Assembly: GCF_014852585.1 (NCBI RefSeq)
Contig: NZ_JACVBX010000012.1
Span: forward strand, 186,001 to 250,000
Reading direction: 5' to 3'
From: Pseudomonas sp. PDM18
GTDB taxonomy: Bacteria > Pseudomonadota > Gammaproteobacteria > Pseudomonadales > Pseudomonadaceae
DNA length: 64,000 bases
Below, in pieces: positions 38,217 through 48,351 of this stretch (within the stretch, counting starts at the first letter, position 1; each line of letters begins with the position of its first letter). A program made the translations under genes and the position numbers. The notes beneath the pieces are model-generated. The model did no database searches. It was given only the letters and a program-made list of their open reading frames with translations, and was not told the DNA's origin.

Positions 38217-38393
38217 TTAACCCTCCACACGCAGCAGGTAGTAAGCCTTGTTAATCATGCCGCGGTTTTCAGGAGTGTCCTGAACTTCGACGGTGTGATT
38301 AATGCGACGCAGGCCGAGGCCTTTGACGCAAGCCTTGTGATTGGCCAGACGGCCGTTCAGGCTCTTGATCAGGGTAACTTTGACAGTTGCCAT
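38217..38393 (-). CDS. rpmD: 50S ribosomal protein L30
   Basis: uL30, 58 residues, beginning [20 protein letters not shown] and containing [20 protein letters not shown], the standard short bacterial form with one ferredoxin-like fold. It is packed between rpsE (2 bases) and rplO (3 bases). Confidence 0.97.
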   Translation of the reverse strand: MATVKVTLIKSLNGRLANHKACVKGLGLRRINHTVEVQDTPENRGMINKAYYLLRVEG

Positions 38394-38395
38394 GG

Positions 38396-38896
38396 TTAGA
38401 GAATCTCCTCGACGCTCTTGCCACGCTTGGCCGCTACCGACTCAGGGGACTGCATGTTCTTCAGGCCCTTGAAGGTTGCGTAGACCACGTTCACCGGGTT
38501 GGTGGAGCCGTAGCACTTCGCCAGAACGTTCTGCACACCAGCAACTTCCAGGACAGCACGCATGGCGCCGCCGGCGATGATGCCGGTACCTTCGGAAGCC
38601 GGCTGCATGTACACCTTGGAGGCGCCATGGGCGGACTTGGTCGGGTACTGCAGGGTGGTGCCGTTCAGATCAACCTGGATCATGTTGCGGCGAGCAGCTT
38701 CCATTGCCTTCTGGATAGCGGCAGGCACTTCACGCGCCTTGCCACGACCGAAGCCAACACGGCCCTTGCCATCGCCAACCACGGTCAGCGCGGTGAAGGC
38801 GAAGATACGGCCACCTTTTACGGTTTTGGCGACGCGGTTCACTTGAACCAGCTTCTCGATGTAGCCTTCGTCGCGCTTTTGATCGTTGTTTGCCAT
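38396..38896 (-). CDS. rpsE: 30S ribosomal protein S5
   Basis: uS5 lies at the mRNA entrance of the 30S subunit and helps translational accuracy. The 166-residue protein has the double-stranded RNA-binding N-terminal domain ([20 protein letters not shown]) and the S5 C-terminal fold ([18 protein letters not shown]). The spectinomycin-related loop VKGGR is of ordinary sequence. It starts three bases after rplR. Confidence 0.98.
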   Translation of the reverse strand: MANNDQKRDEGYIEKLVQVNRVAKTVKGGRIFAFTALTVVGDGKGRVGFGRGKAREVPAAIQKAMEAARRNMIQVDLNGTTLQYPTKSAHGASKVYMQPASEGTGIIAGGAMRAVLEVAGVQNVLAKCYGSTNPVNVVYATFKGLKNMQSPESVAAKRGKSVEEIL

Positions 38897-38899
38897 AAC

Positions 38900-39250
38900 T
38901 TAGAACTCCAGACCGCCTTCACGAGCGGCATCAGCCAGGGCCTTGATACGACCGTGGTACTTGAAGCCAGAACGGTCGAACGCCACCTGAGTGACGCCGG
39001 CAGCCTTGGCGCGTTCCGCGACCAGTTGACCAACTTTCTTGGCTGCGTCGACGTTGCCGGTGGCAGCTTCGCGCAGTTCTTTGTCCAGGGTCGAGGCGCT
39101 GGCCAGGACCTTGCCGCCGTCGGCTGCAATGACCTGGGCGTAGATATGCTGGGAGGAGCGGTACACGCAGAGGCGTACGGCTTCCAGTTCGCGCATCTTC
39201 AGGCGAGCCTTGCGAGCGCGGCGCAGACGGGTTTCTTTCTTGACGCTCAT
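38900..39250 (-). CDS. rplR: 50S ribosomal protein L18
   Basis: uL18 binds 5S rRNA and joins it to the central protuberance with L5. The 116-residue protein opens [20 protein letters not shown] and contains the conserved [20 protein letters not shown] close to the C-terminus. It lies ten bases after rplF. Confidence 0.98.
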   Translation of the reverse strand: MSVKKETRLRRARKARLKMRELEAVRLCVYRSSQHIYAQVIAADGGKVLASASTLDKELREAATGNVDAAKKVGQLVAERAKAAGVTQVAFDRSGFKYHGRIKALADAAREGGLEF

Positions 39251-39260
39251 TTGCTATGCC

Positions 39261-39794
39261 CTACTTCTTCTTGGCTTCTTTACGAAGGACGACTTCGTCG
39301 GCGTAACGCACGCCCTTGCCTTTGTACGGCTCCGGCGGACGGAAGTCGCGGATTTCCGCGGCAACCTGGCCAACCAGCTGCTTGTCGATACCCTTGATCA
39401 GGATGTCGGTCTGGCTGGGGGTTTCCGCGACGATGCCGGCAGGCAGTTCGTAATCAACCGGGTGGGAGAAGCCGAGAGCCAGGGACAGCACTTGGCCTTT
39501 GGCCTGCGCCTTGTAACCAACACCAACCAGCTGGAGCTTGCGCTCGAAGCCCTGGCTGACGCCGATTACCATGTTGTTGACCAGAGCGCGGGTGGTACCG
39601 GCCATGGCACGGGTCTGCTGATCGCCGTTACGCGCAGCGAAACGCAGCTCACCGTTGTCCTGAATGACTTCGACGGACGGATGTACTTTCAGCTCGAGAG
39701 CGCCTTTGGCACCCTTGATCGAAAGTTCCTGACCGGCCAGCTTGATTTCGACGCCAGCGGGCAGAATGACGGGGTTCTTAGCAACGCGAGACAT
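39261..39794 (-). CDS. rplF: 50S ribosomal protein L6
   Basis: uL6, near the factor-binding site of the 50S subunit. The 177-residue protein consists of two similar alpha/beta repeats and has the L6 signature [20 protein letters not shown] near its end. Start [17 protein letters not shown] is standard. Spacing to rpsH is 11 bases. Confidence 0.98.
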   Translation of the reverse strand: MSRVAKNPVILPAGVEIKLAGQELSIKGAKGALELKVHPSVEVIQDNGELRFAARNGDQQTRAMAGTTRALVNNMVIGVSQGFERKLQLVGVGYKAQAKGQVLSLALGFSHPVDYELPAGIVAETPSQTDILIKGIDKQLVGQVAAEIRDFRPPEPYKGKGVRYADEVVLRKEAKKK

Positions 39795-39805
39795 GCTGAT
39801 TCCCC

Positions 39806-40198
39806 TTAGAACACAGTGCAGAGCACTTCGCCACCGACACCAGCGGCACGGGCAGCACGGTCAGTCATCACACCTTTGTTGGTGGAGACGATCGAAACGC
39901 CCAGGCCGCCGCGAACTTTCGGCAGCTGGTCTACGGATTTGTACTGGCGCAGGCCAGGACGGCTGATTCGCTTCACTTCCTCGATGACAGGCTTGCCTTC
40001 GAAGTACTTCAGCTCAATCGACAGCAGAGGCTTGGCCTCGGCAGTGACTTGGAAATCCGCAATGTAACCTTCGTCCTTGAGGACTTTGGCGACTGCCGCT
40101 TTCAGCTTGGAAGACGGCATGCTCACGACGGTCTTCTCAGCCATCTGGGCATTACGGATGCGAGTTAGCATGTCTGCTAACGGGTCCTGCATACTCAT
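39806..40198 (-). CDS. rpsH: 30S ribosomal protein S8
   Basis: uS8 binds the central domain of 16S rRNA and in E. coli represses the spc operon by binding mRNA near rplE. The 130-residue protein starts [20 protein letters not shown] and has the C-terminal signature [20 protein letters not shown]. Unusually for this compact operon it is separated from rpsN by 187 bases carrying hairpins, so regulation of its own leader is possible. Confidence 0.98.
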   Translation of the reverse strand: MSMQDPLADMLTRIRNAQMAEKTVVSMPSSKLKAAVAKVLKDEGYIADFQVTAEAKPLLSIELKYFEGKPVIEEVKRISRPGLRQYKSVDQLPKVRGGLGVSIVSTNKGVMTDRAARAAGVGGEVLCTVF

Positions 40199-40270
40199 GG
40201 GCTTAGTGCTCCTGATACAAAAGATAAGCCTTCAACTTCACAACTCGCCCTCAAACGCCGGACGAACTAA

Positions 40271-40379
40271 ACCCGGACTCGGGGGAGCCGGGTATTCTAG
40301 AGATCGCTTAAAAACGAATCAAGCCCCACGTGGGGGCTTGCTTCGCAAAGCGATCAACGGAGCCGTTGCCGACTCCGTC
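40271..40379 (-). other. Three hairpins in the rpsN-rpsH gap
   Basis: In the 187 bases between rpsN and rpsH I see three stems: CGGAGCCGTTGCCGACTCCG (40358-40377), AAGCCCCCACGTGGGGCTT on the minus strand (40321-40339, followed by GATTCGTTTTT) and ACCCGGCTCCCCCGAGTCCGGGT read 5' to 3' in two parts (40271-40293). The middle one resembles a leaky terminator. Confidence 0.6.
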
Positions 40380-40385
40380 TAGCAC

Positions 40386-40691
40386 TTACCAGCTGGCTTT
40401 CACCAGGCCCGGTACGTCACCGCGCATTGCCGCTTCACGCAGCTTGTTACGGCTCAGGCCGAACTTGCGGTAGTAACCGTGCGGACGACCGGTCAGGCGG
40501 CAACGGTTACGCAGGCGGCTGGCGCTCGCGTCACGCGGTTGCTTCTGCAGGGCGACCTGGGCATTCCAGCGATCTTCAGCCGAAGTGCTCGGATTAGCGA
40601 TGATCGCTTTCAGCTCGGCACGCTTTTTGGCGTACTTGGCTACCGTTTGCTGACGCTTCAGCTCACGGTTCTTCATGCTCTCTTTAGCCAT
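40386..40691 (-). CDS. rpsN: 30S ribosomal protein S14
   Basis: uS14, in the 30S head. The 101-residue protein ([20 protein letters not shown]) is the long zinc-free form: the positions that hold cysteines in the zinc form are absent in [23 protein letters not shown] at 40691 is chosen; an upstream in-frame extension overlaps rplE. It follows rplE by 13 bases. Confidence 0.97.
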   Translation of the reverse strand: MAKESMKNRELKRQQTVAKYAKKRAELKAIIANPSTSAEDRWNAQVALQKQPRDASASRLRNRCRLTGRPHGYYRKFGLSRNKLREAAMRGDVPGLVKASW

Positions 40692-40704
40692 GGTCCTACT
40701 CCAA

Positions 40705-41244
40705 TCAGTTGCGGAACGGGAATTTGAAGGCGCGCAGCAGTGCACGACCCTCATCATCCGAACGCGCGGTGGTGGTCAGAGTGATATCCATACCGCGGAG
40801 GGCATCGATCTTGTCGTAATCGATTTCCGGGAAGATGATCTGCTCTTTGACGCCCATGCTGTAGTTACCACGGCCGTCGAAGGACTTGGCGTTCAGACCG
40901 CGGAAGTCACGAACGCGCGGCAGAGAGATCGACAGCAGACGGTCCAGGAACTCGTACATGCGATCGCCACGCAGGGTGACTTTCACGCCGATCGGCCAGC
41001 CTTCACGAATCTTGAAACCAGCGATGGACTTACGAGCGTAAGTCACGACCGGCTTCTGACCCGCGATCTTTTCCAGATCAGCTACGGCGCTTTCGATGAC
41101 TTTCTTGTCGCCGACAGCTTCGCCAAGACCCATGTTCAGGGTGATTTTGGTAACGCGCGGAACTTCCATCACGTTCGCCAGCTGAAGCTCTTGCTTCAAC
41201 TTGGGAGCGATTTCCTTCCGATAAATTTCTTTCAATCGTGCCAT
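40705..41244 (-). CDS. rplE: 50S ribosomal protein L5
   Basis: uL5 binds 5S rRNA and makes the bridge to S13. The 179-residue protein has the family pieces [32 protein letters not shown] and [15 protein letters not shown]. In enterobacteria S8 represses the spc operon at this start; whether that site is conserved here was not tested. Confidence 0.98.
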   Translation of the reverse strand: MARLKEIYRKEIAPKLKQELQLANVMEVPRVTKITLNMGLGEAVGDKKVIESAVADLEKIAGQKPVVTYARKSIAGFKIREGWPIGVKVTLRGDRMYEFLDRLLSISLPRVRDFRGLNAKSFDGRGNYSMGVKEQIIFPEIDYDKIDALRGMDITLTTTARSDDEGRALLRAFKFPFRN

Positions 41245-41263
41245 GGTGATCTACCTAGCTCCC

Positions 41264-41578
41264 TCAAGCCTGAACCGGTTTCTGGGTCGACTTGAAGACA
41301 CGAATCTTCTTACCGTCTTCGACTTTGAAACCAACGCGGTCAGCCTTGTTGGTTTCAGCGTTGAAGATGGCGACGTTGGAGACGTGCAGAGGCGCCTCCT
41401 TCTCGACAATCCCGCCTTGCTGGTTGAGCATGGGGTTGGGCTTAGTGTGGCGCTTGACCAGGTTCACACCGCCAACGACCAGACGGTCATCAGCCAGAAC
41501 CTTGATCACTTTGCCACGCTTGCCCTTGTCCTTGCCGGCAATGACGATGACTTCGTCGTCACGACGAATTTTTTGCAT
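41264..41578 (-). CDS. rplX: 50S ribosomal protein L24
   Basis: uL24, one of the two assembly-initiating 50S proteins. The 104-residue protein has the KOW motif [20 protein letters not shown] near the N-terminus and the usual [11 protein letters not shown]. It is 12 bases after rplN and 19 before rplE. Confidence 0.98.
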   Translation of the reverse strand: MQKIRRDDEVIVIAGKDKGKRGKVIKVLADDRLVVGGVNLVKRHTKPNPMLNQQGGIVEKEAPLHVSNVAIFNAETNKADRVGFKVEDGKKIRVFKSTQKPVQA

Positions 41579-41590
41579 GACGGCTACTCC

Positions 41591-41959
41591 TTACAGCACT
41601 TCAGGGGCAAGGGAGACGATCTTCATGAACTTCTCGGTACGAAGTTCACGAGTCACCGGCCCGAAGATACGGGTGCCGATCGGCTCCTGCTTGTTGTTCA
41701 GCAGGACGGCGGCGTTGCCGTCGAAGCGAATGATGGAACCGTCGGTACGACGTACGCCGTGCTTGGTACGAACGACTACGGCAGTCATTACCTGGCCCTT
41801 CTTCACCTTGCCACGCGGAATTGCTTCCTTGACGGTGACCTTGATGATGTCGCCAATGCCGGCGTAACGGCGGTGGGAACCGCCGAGCACCTTGATGCAC
41901 ATTACGCGACGCGCGCCGCTGTTGTCAGCGACTTCGAGCATGGATTGAGTCTGAATCAT
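41591..41959 (-). CDS. rplN: 50S ribosomal protein L14
   Basis: uL14, a beta-barrel 50S protein at the subunit interface and the binding site of RsfS. The 122-residue protein starts [20 protein letters not shown] and contains the signature [20 protein letters not shown]. It begins the part of the cluster that corresponds to the E. coli spc operon. No promoter or terminator separates it from rpsQ (16 bases), so S10 and spc genes appear to be one transcription unit. Confidence 0.98.
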   Translation of the reverse strand: MIQTQSMLEVADNSGARRVMCIKVLGGSHRRYAGIGDIIKVTVKEAIPRGKVKKGQVMTAVVVRTKHGVRRTDGSIIRFDGNAAVLLNNKQEPIGTRIFGPVTRELRTEKFMKIVSLAPEVL

Positions 41960-41975
41960 CTTCTATCTCCGATCC

Positions 41976-42242
41976 TTAGACTTCAACCGCGCGCTCGACG
42001 ATGTCAACCAGAGTCCAGGCCTTGGTCTTGGCCAGAGGACGGGTCTCGCGAATGGTGACCAGGTCACCAATGCGGCACTGATTGGTTTCGTCGTGGGCGT
42101 GCAGCTTGGTCGAACGCTTCACGTATTTGCCGTAGATCGGGTGCTTTACGCGGCGCTCGATCAGAACGGTGACGGTCTTGTCCATCTTGTCGCTGACGAC
42201 GCGGCCAGTCAGCGTACGGACGGTTTTCTGAGCTTCAGCCAT
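41976..42242 (-). CDS. rpsQ: 30S ribosomal protein S17
   Basis: uS17, an OB-fold primary binding protein of the 16S 5' domain. The 88-residue protein contains [20 protein letters not shown] and the signature [18 protein letters not shown]. Two bases separate it from rpmC. Confidence 0.98.
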   Translation of the reverse strand: MAEAQKTVRTLTGRVVSDKMDKTVTVLIERRVKHPIYGKYVKRSTKLHAHDETNQCRIGDLVTIRETRPLAKTKAWTLVDIVERAVEV

Positions 42243-42244
42243 GA

Positions 42245-42436
42245 TTACTTACCTGCTTGCTGGTTGAGCACAGTTTTCACGCGAGCGATGTCGCGCTTAA
42301 CCTGCGAGAGCAGGTGAGACTGCCCCAACTGGCCAGTTGCTTTCTGCATGCGCAGATTGAACTGGTCGCGCAGCAGGCCGAGCAGTTGCTCGTTCAGCTG
42401 CTCAACGGATTTTTCACGAAGTTCATTCGCTTTCAT
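42245..42436 (-). CDS. rpmC: 50S ribosomal protein L29
   Basis: uL29, near the exit of the peptide tunnel where trigger factor and SRP dock. 63 residues, two helices, [20 protein letters not shown]. The ATG at 42436 overlaps the rplP stop by one base (TGATG); a GTG one codon earlier is possible but less likely. Confidence 0.97.
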
Positions 42437-42849
42437 CACATCACCGTCCGCTTAACAAAGGAGGTGGCGAGCGGCAGCTTTGCAGCAGCCAGGGCGAATG
42501 CCTCACGCGCCAGCTCTTCGGATACACCCTCGATCTCGTACAGGACCTTGCCCGGTTGAATCTGGGCTACCCAGTACTCGACGCCGCCCTTACCTTTACC
42601 CATACGTACTTCCAGGGGCTTCTTGGTAACAGGCTTGTCGGGGAATACGCGGATCCAGATCTTGCCGCCACGTTTAACGTGACGGGTCAGCGCACGGCGT
42701 GCGGACTCGATCTGACGCGCGGTGAGACGGCCGCGGCTGGTTGCCTTGAGGGCAAACTCGCCGAAGCTGACTTTGGAACCGCGATGAGCCAGGCCACGGT
42801 TGTGACCGGTCATTTGCTTGCGGAACTTCGTACGCTTAGGTTGCAGCAT
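42436..42849 (-). CDS. rplP: 50S ribosomal protein L16
   Basis: uL16 shapes the tRNA A and P sites of the 50S subunit. The 137-residue protein starts [20 protein letters not shown] and includes the signature [20 protein letters not shown]. The conserved arginine targeted by the YcfD-type hydroxylase lies in the [12 protein letters not shown] region. It follows rpsC by 11 bases and is translationally coupled to rpmC. Confidence 0.98.
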
Positions 42850-42860
42850 TTGCGTACTCC

Positions 42861-43547
42861 TTACTTAGCAGCTTTTTTACGAGGAGCGGGCGCTACCGGC
42901 TTCAGCTCTTCCTGGCGGCCACCAATGACCTCGCCTTTGAAGATCCAAACCTTCACACCGATCACACCGTAGGTGGTGTGCGCTTCGTAGGTTGCATAGT
43001 CGATGTCGGCACGCAGGGTGTGCAGGGGCACACGACCTTCGCGATACCACTCGGTACGGGCGATTTCAGCGCCGCCCAGACGACCGCTTACCTGGATCTT
43101 GATGCCTTTGGCACCAATGCGCATGGCGTTCTGTACAGCGCGCTTCATGGCGCGACGGAACATAACGCGACGCTCCAGCTGCTGAGCTACGCTCTGCGCA
43201 ACCAGCATACCGTCGAGCTCCGGCTTGCGGATCTCTTCGATGTTGATGTGCACCGGCACACCCATTTGCTTGGTCAGGTCCTGACGCAGCTTCTCAACAT
43301 CTTCACCTTTCTTGCCGATCACGATGCCGGGACGAGCGGTGTGGATGGTGATGCGTGCAGTCTGAGCCGGACGATGGATGTCGATACGGCTGACGGACGC
43401 GCTTTTTAGTTTGTCTTGGAGATACTCACGTACCTTCAGGTCGGCGAACAGATAATCGGCGTAAGTGCGCTTATCTGCGTACCAAACGGAGGTGTGCTCC
43501 TTGACGATACCCAGGCGGATGCCATTGGGATGTACTTTCTGACCCAT
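42861..43547 (-). CDS. rpsC: 30S ribosomal protein S3
   Basis: uS3 forms the mRNA entry channel of the 30S subunit and has helicase activity with S4 and S5. The 228-residue protein has the KH domain motif [15 protein letters not shown] and the S3 C-terminal signature. ATG at 43547 ([18 protein letters not shown]) is the family start; a longer frame reaching into rplV is rejected. Confidence 0.98.
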   Translation of the reverse strand: MGQKVHPNGIRLGIVKEHTSVWYADKRTYADYLFADLKVREYLQDKLKSASVSRIDIHRPAQTARITIHTARPGIVIGKKGEDVEKLRQDLTKQMGVPVHINIEEIRKPELDGMLVAQSVAQQLERRVMFRRAMKRAVQNAMRIGAKGIKIQVSGRLGGAEIARTEWYREGRVPLHTLRADIDYATYEAHTTYGVIGVKVWIFKGEVIGGRQEELKPVAPAPRKKAAK

Positions 43548-43560
43548 CTGATCGACTCCG

Positions 43561-43893
43561 TTACTTGTCCGCAACCTTGACAGTGATATGGCAAGACCGC
43601 TTGACGATGCGATCAGCACGGCCTTTGGCACGCGGCATGATGCGCTTGAGCGAACGACCTTCGTTGACGAAGACGGTGGAGACTTTGAGATCGTCTACAT
43701 CGGCACCTTCGTTGTGCTCGGCGTTGGCTACGGCCGACTCCAGCACTTTCTTCATGATCTCGGCGGCTTTCTTGTTGCTGAAAGCCAGGAGGTTGAGCGC
43801 GTCGCCCACCTTCTTCCCGCGGATCTGGTCGGCGACCAAGCGGGCTTTCTGGGCGGAGATACGAGCGCCCGAGAGCTTAGCGGCTACTTCCAT
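43561..43893 (-). CDS. rplV: 50S ribosomal protein L22
   Basis: uL22 lines the peptide exit tunnel with a long beta-hairpin that, when altered, gives macrolide resistance. The 110-residue protein has [20 protein letters not shown] and the hairpin [20 protein letters not shown] with no deletion. S10 operon, 13 bases before rpsC. Confidence 0.98.
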   Translation of the reverse strand: MEVAAKLSGARISAQKARLVADQIRGKKVGDALNLLAFSNKKAAEIMKKVLESAVANAEHNEGADVDDLKVSTVFVNEGRSLKRIMPRAKGRADRIVKRSCHITVKVADK

Positions 43894-43905
43894 CTTCCTT
43901 ACCCC

Positions 43906-44181
43906 TTAACGCTTGGCTTTCTTGTCCGCAGCGTGCCCACGATAAGTGCGGGTAGCAGCGAACTCGCCGAGTTTGTGACCGACCATGTCTTCGTTGACCA
44001 GAACCGGCACGTGTTGACGGCCGTTGTGGACAGCGATGGTCAGACCAACCATGTGCGGCATGATCATAGAACGGCGCGACCAGGTCTTGATCGGCTTGCG
44101 GTCGTTCTTTTCTACCGCCACTTCGATCTTCTTCAGCAGGTGAAGATCGATAAAAGGACCTTTTTTCAGAGAACGTGGCAC
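43906..44181 (-). CDS. rpsS: 30S ribosomal protein S19
   Basis: uS19 lies in the 30S head and partners S13. The 91-residue protein starts [20 protein letters not shown] and contains the signature [20 protein letters not shown]. Twelve bases separate it from rplV. Confidence 0.98.
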   Translation of the reverse strand: MPRSLKKGPFIDLHLLKKIEVAVEKNDRKPIKTWSRRSMIMPHMVGLTIAVHNGRQHVPVLVNEDMVGHKLGEFAATRTYRGHAADKKAKR

Positions 44182-44197
44182 TGTCGTATCCCTCTAT

Positions 44198-45019
44198 TTA
44201 CTTGCGGCGACGGACGATCATGTTGTCGGTACGCTTGTTCGCGCGAGTCTTCTTACCCTTGGTCTGAAGACCCCACGGCGATACCGGATGACGACCAGCA
44301 GAGGTACGACCTTCACCACCACCATGCGGGTGGTCGACCGGGTTCATGGCAACACCACGAACGGTCGGGCGAACGCCACGCCAGCGCTTGGCACCGGCTT
44401 TACCCAGCGAACGCAGGCTGTGCTCGGAGTTCGAGACTTCACCCAGGGTCGCACGGCAGTCAGCCAGGACTTTACGCATCTCACCGGAACGCAGACGTAC
44501 GGTTACGTAGGCACCTTCACGGGCAACCAGCTGAGCCGAAGCGCCAGCGGAGCGAGCGATCTGAGCGCCTTTGCCAGGCTTCAGTTCGATACCGTGGATG
44601 GTGCTACCAACCGGGATGTTGCGCAGCGGCATGTTGTTGCCGGCCTTGATCGGAGCGCCGATACCGGAGATCAGTTGATCACCAGCCACCACGCCTTTGG
44701 GGGCGATGATGTAACGACGCTCGCCGTCCGCGTATTTCAGCAGAGCGATGTGAGCAGTACGGTTCGGATCGTATTCGACGCGTTCAACGATGGCAGGAAT
44801 GCCATCCTTGTTGCGACGGAAGTCGACCAGACGATAGTGCTGCTTGTGGCCACCACCGATATGACGGGTGGTGATGCGACCGTTGTTGTTACGGCCGCCC
44901 GACTTGGACTTCTTCTCGAGCAGGGGAGCGAACGGAGCACCTTTGTGCAGGTCCTGGTTCACTACCTTGACGACGAAACGACGACCAGCGGAAGTCGGTT
45001 TGCATTTAACGATTGCCAT
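44198..45019 (-). CDS. rplB: 50S ribosomal protein L2
   Basis: uL2, needed for subunit association and peptidyl transfer. The 273-residue protein opens [20 protein letters not shown] and contains the near-invariant [20 protein letters not shown], whose histidine lies close to the catalytic centre. S10 operon, between rplW (11 bases) and rpsS (16 bases). Confidence 0.98.
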   Translation of the reverse strand: MAIVKCKPTSAGRRFVVKVVNQDLHKGAPFAPLLEKKSKSGGRNNNGRITTRHIGGGHKQHYRLVDFRRNKDGIPAIVERVEYDPNRTAHIALLKYADGERRYIIAPKGVVAGDQLISGIGAPIKAGNNMPLRNIPVGSTIHGIELKPGKGAQIARSAGASAQLVAREGAYVTVRLRSGEMRKVLADCRATLGEVSNSEHSLRSLGKAGAKRWRGVRPTVRGVAMNPVDHPHGGGEGRTSAGRHPVSPWGLQTKGKKTRANKRTDNMIVRRRK

Positions 45020-45030
45020 GATGCACCCCT

Positions 45031-45330
45031 TTACTCAGCGCCAGCTGCGAAATCGAGATCCTGGCCCGGCTGGAGAGCGATGTACGCTTTTTTCCAGTCG
45101 TTACGCTTGCCCAGGCCGCGAACGGTACGCTTGGTCTTGCCCTGAACGTTCAGGGTGGTGACGCGACGTACTTTCACGCCGAACAGGCTTTCCACGGCCT
45201 TCTTGATTTCCAGCTTGGTTGCATCAGTGGCAACCTTGAAAACGAATTGGCTGTTGCCGTCCGCCAGGCCAGTGGCCTTCTCGGAGATATGCGGGCCCAG
45301 CAGCACTTTGAATACGCGTTCCTGGTTCAT
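45031..45330 (-). CDS. rplW: 50S ribosomal protein L23
   Basis: uL23 at the tunnel exit is the docking site for trigger factor and SRP. The 99-residue protein has [20 protein letters not shown] and [18 protein letters not shown]. Its ATG overlaps the rplD stop by four bases, so the two are coupled. Confidence 0.98.
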   Translation of the reverse strand: MNQERVFKVLLGPHISEKATGLADGNSQFVFKVATDATKLEIKKAVESLFGVKVRRVTTLNVQGKTKRTVRGLGKRNDWKKAYIALQPGQDLDFAAGAE

Positions 45331-45929
45331 GCCAGCAGCTCCTCGAACTTCTTCACGGCGGACACGGTGACCAGCACCTTGTCGTAGGCGATGAGGCTGA
45401 CCGGATCGGAAGCCTGGACGTCACGTACATCGACGTGGGCCAGGTTGCGAGCTGCCAGGTACAGGTTCTCATCGACGCCTTCGGTGACGATCAGTACATC
45501 TTTCAGGCCCAGGCCTTCCAGCTTGCTGACCAGACCTTTGGTCTTCGGTGCATCGACAGCGAAGTCGGCAACGACAACCAGACGGTCCAGACGAACCAGC
45601 TCAGAGAGGATGGAGCGCAGAGCAGCGCGGTACATCTTCTTGTTGAGCTTCTGGGAGTGATCCTGGGGCTTGGCTGCGAAGGTCGCGCCGCCGCCACGCC
45701 AGATGGGGCTACGGATGGTGCCAGCACGAGCACGACCAGTGCCCTTCTGACGCCACGGCTTCTTGCCACCACCGGAGACTTCGGAACGAGTTTTCTGAGC
45801 CTTGGTGCCCTGACGACCGCCAGCCATGTAGGCGACGACTGCCTGGTGAACCAGGGTCTCGTTGAATTCGCTACCAAAAGTACGCTCGGAAACCTCGATC
45901 GCCTGAGCGCCATTTACATTCAGTTGCAT
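45327..45929 (-). CDS. rplD: 50S ribosomal protein L4
   Basis: uL4 extends a loop into the exit tunnel; in E. coli it also represses the S10 operon by acting on the leader. The 200-residue protein contains the loop [20 protein letters not shown] with no macrolide-type change seen. Four-base overlap with rplW; 14 bases after rplC. A matching S10-type leader was not recognised by eye. Confidence 0.97.
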   Translation of the reverse strand: MQLNVNGAQAIEVSERTFGSEFNETLVHQAVVAYMAGGRQGTKAQKTRSEVSGGGKKPWRQKGTGRARAGTIRSPIWRGGGATFAAKPQDHSQKLNKKMYRAALRSILSELVRLDRLVVVADFAVDAPKTKGLVSKLEGLGLKDVLIVTEGVDENLYLAARNLAHVDVRDVQASDPVSLIAYDKVLVTVSAVKKFEELLA

Positions 45930-45943
45930 CTCAGCTTCCTCTC

Positions 45944-46579
45944 TTAACCGCGAGCCTTGGCTGCCGGACGCACCAGCACATCACCACCGGTAGCGCCGGG
46001 AACGGCACCTTTGACCAGCAGCAGATTGCGCTCTGCATCGACACGCACGACCTCAAGGGATTGAACGGTTACACGCTCAGCACCCATGTGGCCCGACATT
46101 TTTTTGCCCTTGAACACTCGACCAGGAGTCTGGCACTGGCCGATGGAACCCGGGACGCGGTGGGAAACGGAGTTACCGTGGGTATTATCTTGACCACGGA
46201 AGTTCCAGCGCTTGATGGTACCGGCAAAGCCTTTACCTTTGGACTCGCCAGTAACGTCTACCAGCTGACCGGCCTGGAACAGGTCGACAGAGATGGAATC
46301 GCCTGCCTTGAACTCCTCTTCGCCCAGACGGAATTCCCACACGCCGCGACCGGCGGCGACATTCGCCTTGGCAAAGTGACCGGCCTGCGCCTTGGTCACA
46401 CGAGAAGCACGACGCTCGCCAGCAGTTACCTGCACAGCGCGATAGCCATCACTTTCTTCGTTTTTGAACTGGGTGACGCGATTCGGCTCGACCTCAATGA
46501 CCGTGACCGGAATGGAGACACCATCTTCGGTGAAGATGCGGGTCATGCCGCACTTACGACCGACAACACCAATTGTCAT
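45944..46579 (-). CDS. rplC: 50S ribosomal protein L3
   Basis: uL3 starts 50S assembly and reaches toward the peptidyl transferase centre. The 211-residue protein begins [20 protein letters not shown] and holds the signature [20 protein letters not shown] and the methylatable glutamine in [20 protein letters not shown]. The ATG at 46579 is the family start; earlier in-frame codons are ignored. Confidence 0.98.
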   Translation of the reverse strand: MTIGVVGRKCGMTRIFTEDGVSIPVTVIEVEPNRVTQFKNEESDGYRAVQVTAGERRASRVTKAQAGHFAKANVAAGRGVWEFRLGEEEFKAGDSISVDLFQAGQLVDVTGESKGKGFAGTIKRWNFRGQDNTHGNSVSHRVPGSIGQCQTPGRVFKGKKMSGHMGAERVTVQSLEVVRVDAERNLLLVKGAVPGATGGDVLVRPAAKARG

Positions 46580-46661
46580 CTTTAGAACCTCTTTAGTGTA
46601 CGGGGCTTTCACCCGCTATGGCCGCCCATTTCAGAGCGTTACACGACCAATGCCGAAGGCA

Positions 46662-46973
46662 TTAGCCGAGGCTGATCTGTACTTCGACGCCAGCAGCAAG
46701 GTCGAGCTTCATCAGCGCGTCGACGGTTTTGTCGGTCGGCTGAACGATGTCGAGAACACGCTTGTGGGTACGAATTTCGTACTGGTCACGAGCGTCCTTG
46801 TTGACGTGCGGGGAAATCAGCACGGTGTAACGTTCCTTGCGGGTCGGCAGAGGAATCGGACCACGCACCTGAGCGCCAGTACGTTTCGCGGTTTCCACGA
46901 TTTCCTGGGTAGATTGGTCGATCAGGCGGTGATCAAAAGCCTTCAACCGAATACGGATTTGTTGATTTTGCAT
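46662..46973 (-). CDS. rpsJ: 30S ribosomal protein S10 (NusE)
   Basis: uS10 works both in the 30S head and, as NusE, in antitermination with NusB and NusG. The 103-residue protein has [20 protein letters not shown] and the signature [20 protein letters not shown]. It opens the S10 operon; a near-consensus promoter lies 64 to 92 bases upstream, and a terminator after tuf isolates it from upstream transcription. Confidence 0.98.
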   Translation of the reverse strand: MQNQQIRIRLKAFDHRLIDQSTQEIVETAKRTGAQVRGPIPLPTRKERYTVLISPHVNKDARDQYEIRTHKRVLDIVQPTDKTVDALMKLDLAAGVEVQISLG

Positions 46974-47036
46974 TTGACCTCAGACTCCAAGTTGCCATTC
47001 CCAACGGACGGACTCCGCCCGTTAAAAGGAGGCGCA

Positions 47037-47065
47037 ATTGTACGGATGCGCCTGGGGGGTGTCAA
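47037..47065 (-). promoter_or_regulatory. Sigma-70 promoter of the S10 operon
   Basis: Perfect TTGACA (47060-47065), 17 bases, TACAAT (47037-47042) on the minus strand. It sits just beyond the tuf terminator and before rpsJ. Confidence 0.85.
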
Positions 47066-47079
47066 TATTTAACCAACTC

Positions 47080-47112
47080 AACGAAAAAGGGACCCCGAAG
47101 GGTCCCTTTTTC
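47080..47112 (-). terminator. Terminator after tuf
   Basis: AAAAAGGGACCC/GGGTCCCTTTTT hairpin with GAA loop, immediately after the tuf stop region; the minus strand ends in a U-run. It closes the str operon. Confidence 0.88.
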
Positions 47113-47128
47113 TGGAGCGGATCAGCGA

Positions 47129-48322
47129 TTACTCGATGATCTTGGCAACCACGCCGGCGCCAACGGTACGGCCGCCTTCGCGAATCGCGAAGCGCAGGCC
47201 ATCTTCCATGGCGATCGGAGCGATCAGGGTGACAACCATTTTCACGTTGTCGCCCGGCATTACCATCTCAACGCCTTCCGGCAGTTCGCAGTTGCCGGTT
47301 ACGTCGGTGGTACGGAAGTAGAACTGCGGACGGTAGCCTTTGAAGAACGGGGTGTGACGACCACCTTCTTCTTTGGACAGCACGTACACTTCGCACTCGA
47401 ACTTGGTGTGCGGCTTGATGGTGCCCGGCTTGGCCAGAACCTGGCCACGCTCTACGTCTTCACGCTTGGTGCCACGCAGCAGTACGCCGACGTTCTCACC
47501 AGCACGACCTTCGTCGAGCAGCTTGCGGAACATTTCAACGCCGGTGCAGGTAGTCTTGGTAGTCGCCTTGATACCGACGATTTCCACTTCTTCCTGGATC
47601 TTGACGATGCCACGCTCAACACGGCCAGTTACCACGGTGCCACGGCCGGAGATCGAGAATACGTCCTCGATCGGCATCAGGAACGGCTTGTCGATGGCGC
47701 GCTCGGGCTCGGGGATGTACGAGTCCAGGGTTTCTACCAGCTTGCGCACGGCGGAAACGCCCATCTCGTTGTCGTCCTGGCCGTTCAGGGCCATCAGAGC
47801 GGAACCGATCACGATCGGAGTGTCGTCGCCCGGGAAGTCGTAGGTGTTCAGCAGATCGCGAACTTCCATTTCGACCAGTTCCAGCAGCTCGGCGTCGTCA
47901 ACCATGTCGGCCTTGTTCAGGAACACGACGATGTAAGGAACGCCTACCTGGCGGGACAGCAGAATGTGCTCGCGGGTCTGCGGCATGGGGCCGTCAGCAG
48001 CGGAGCAAACCAGGATCGCGCCGTCCATCTGGGCAGCACCGGTGATCATGTTCTTCACGTAGTCGGCGTGACCCGGGCAGTCTACGTGAGCGTAGTGGCG
48101 TACCGGCGAGTCGTATTCAACGTGAGAGGTGTTGATGGTGATACCACGAGCCTTCTCTTCCGGCGCGTTGTCGATCTGGTCGAAAGCGCGAGCGGAGCCG
48201 CCCCAGGTCTCGGAGCAGACCTTGGTCAGAGCAGCGGTCAGAGTAGTTTTGCCGTGGTCAACGTGACCGATGGTGCCGACGTTGACGTGCGGTTTGTTAC
48301 GTTCAAATTTTTCTTTAGCCAC
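47129..48322 (-). CDS. tuf: Elongation factor Tu (first copy)
   Basis: EF-Tu carries aminoacyl-tRNA to the ribosome as a GTPase. The 397-residue protein has the P-loop [10 protein letters not shown] (residues 18-27), switch [15 protein letters not shown] with the catalytic His, the NKAD base-recognition motif, and three domains. It is the last gene of rpsL-rpsG-fusA-tuf, 29 bases after fusA. A second copy, cut by the window edge, differs at only three of 359 compared bases. Confidence 0.98.
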   Translation of the reverse strand: MAKEKFERNKPHVNVGTIGHVDHGKTTLTAALTKVCSETWGGSARAFDQIDNAPEEKARGITINTSHVEYDSPVRHYAHVDCPGHADYVKNMITGAAQMDGAILVCSAADGPMPQTREHILLSRQVGVPYIVVFLNKADMVDDAELLELVEMEVRDLLNTYDFPGDDTPIVIGSALMALNGQDDNEMGVSAVRKLVETLDSYIPEPERAIDKPFLMPIEDVFSISGRGTVVTGRVERGIVKIQEEVEIVGIKATTKTTCTGVEMFRKLLDEGRAGENVGVLLRGTKREDVERGQVLAKPGTIKPHTKFECEVYVLSKEEGGRHTPFFKGYRPQFYFRTTDVTGNCELPEGVEMVMPGDNVKMVVTLIAPIAMEDGLRFAIREGGRTVGAGVVAKIIE

Positions 48323-48351
48323 GAGAGTAACCTCTTACTAAAAGAGCTGAA

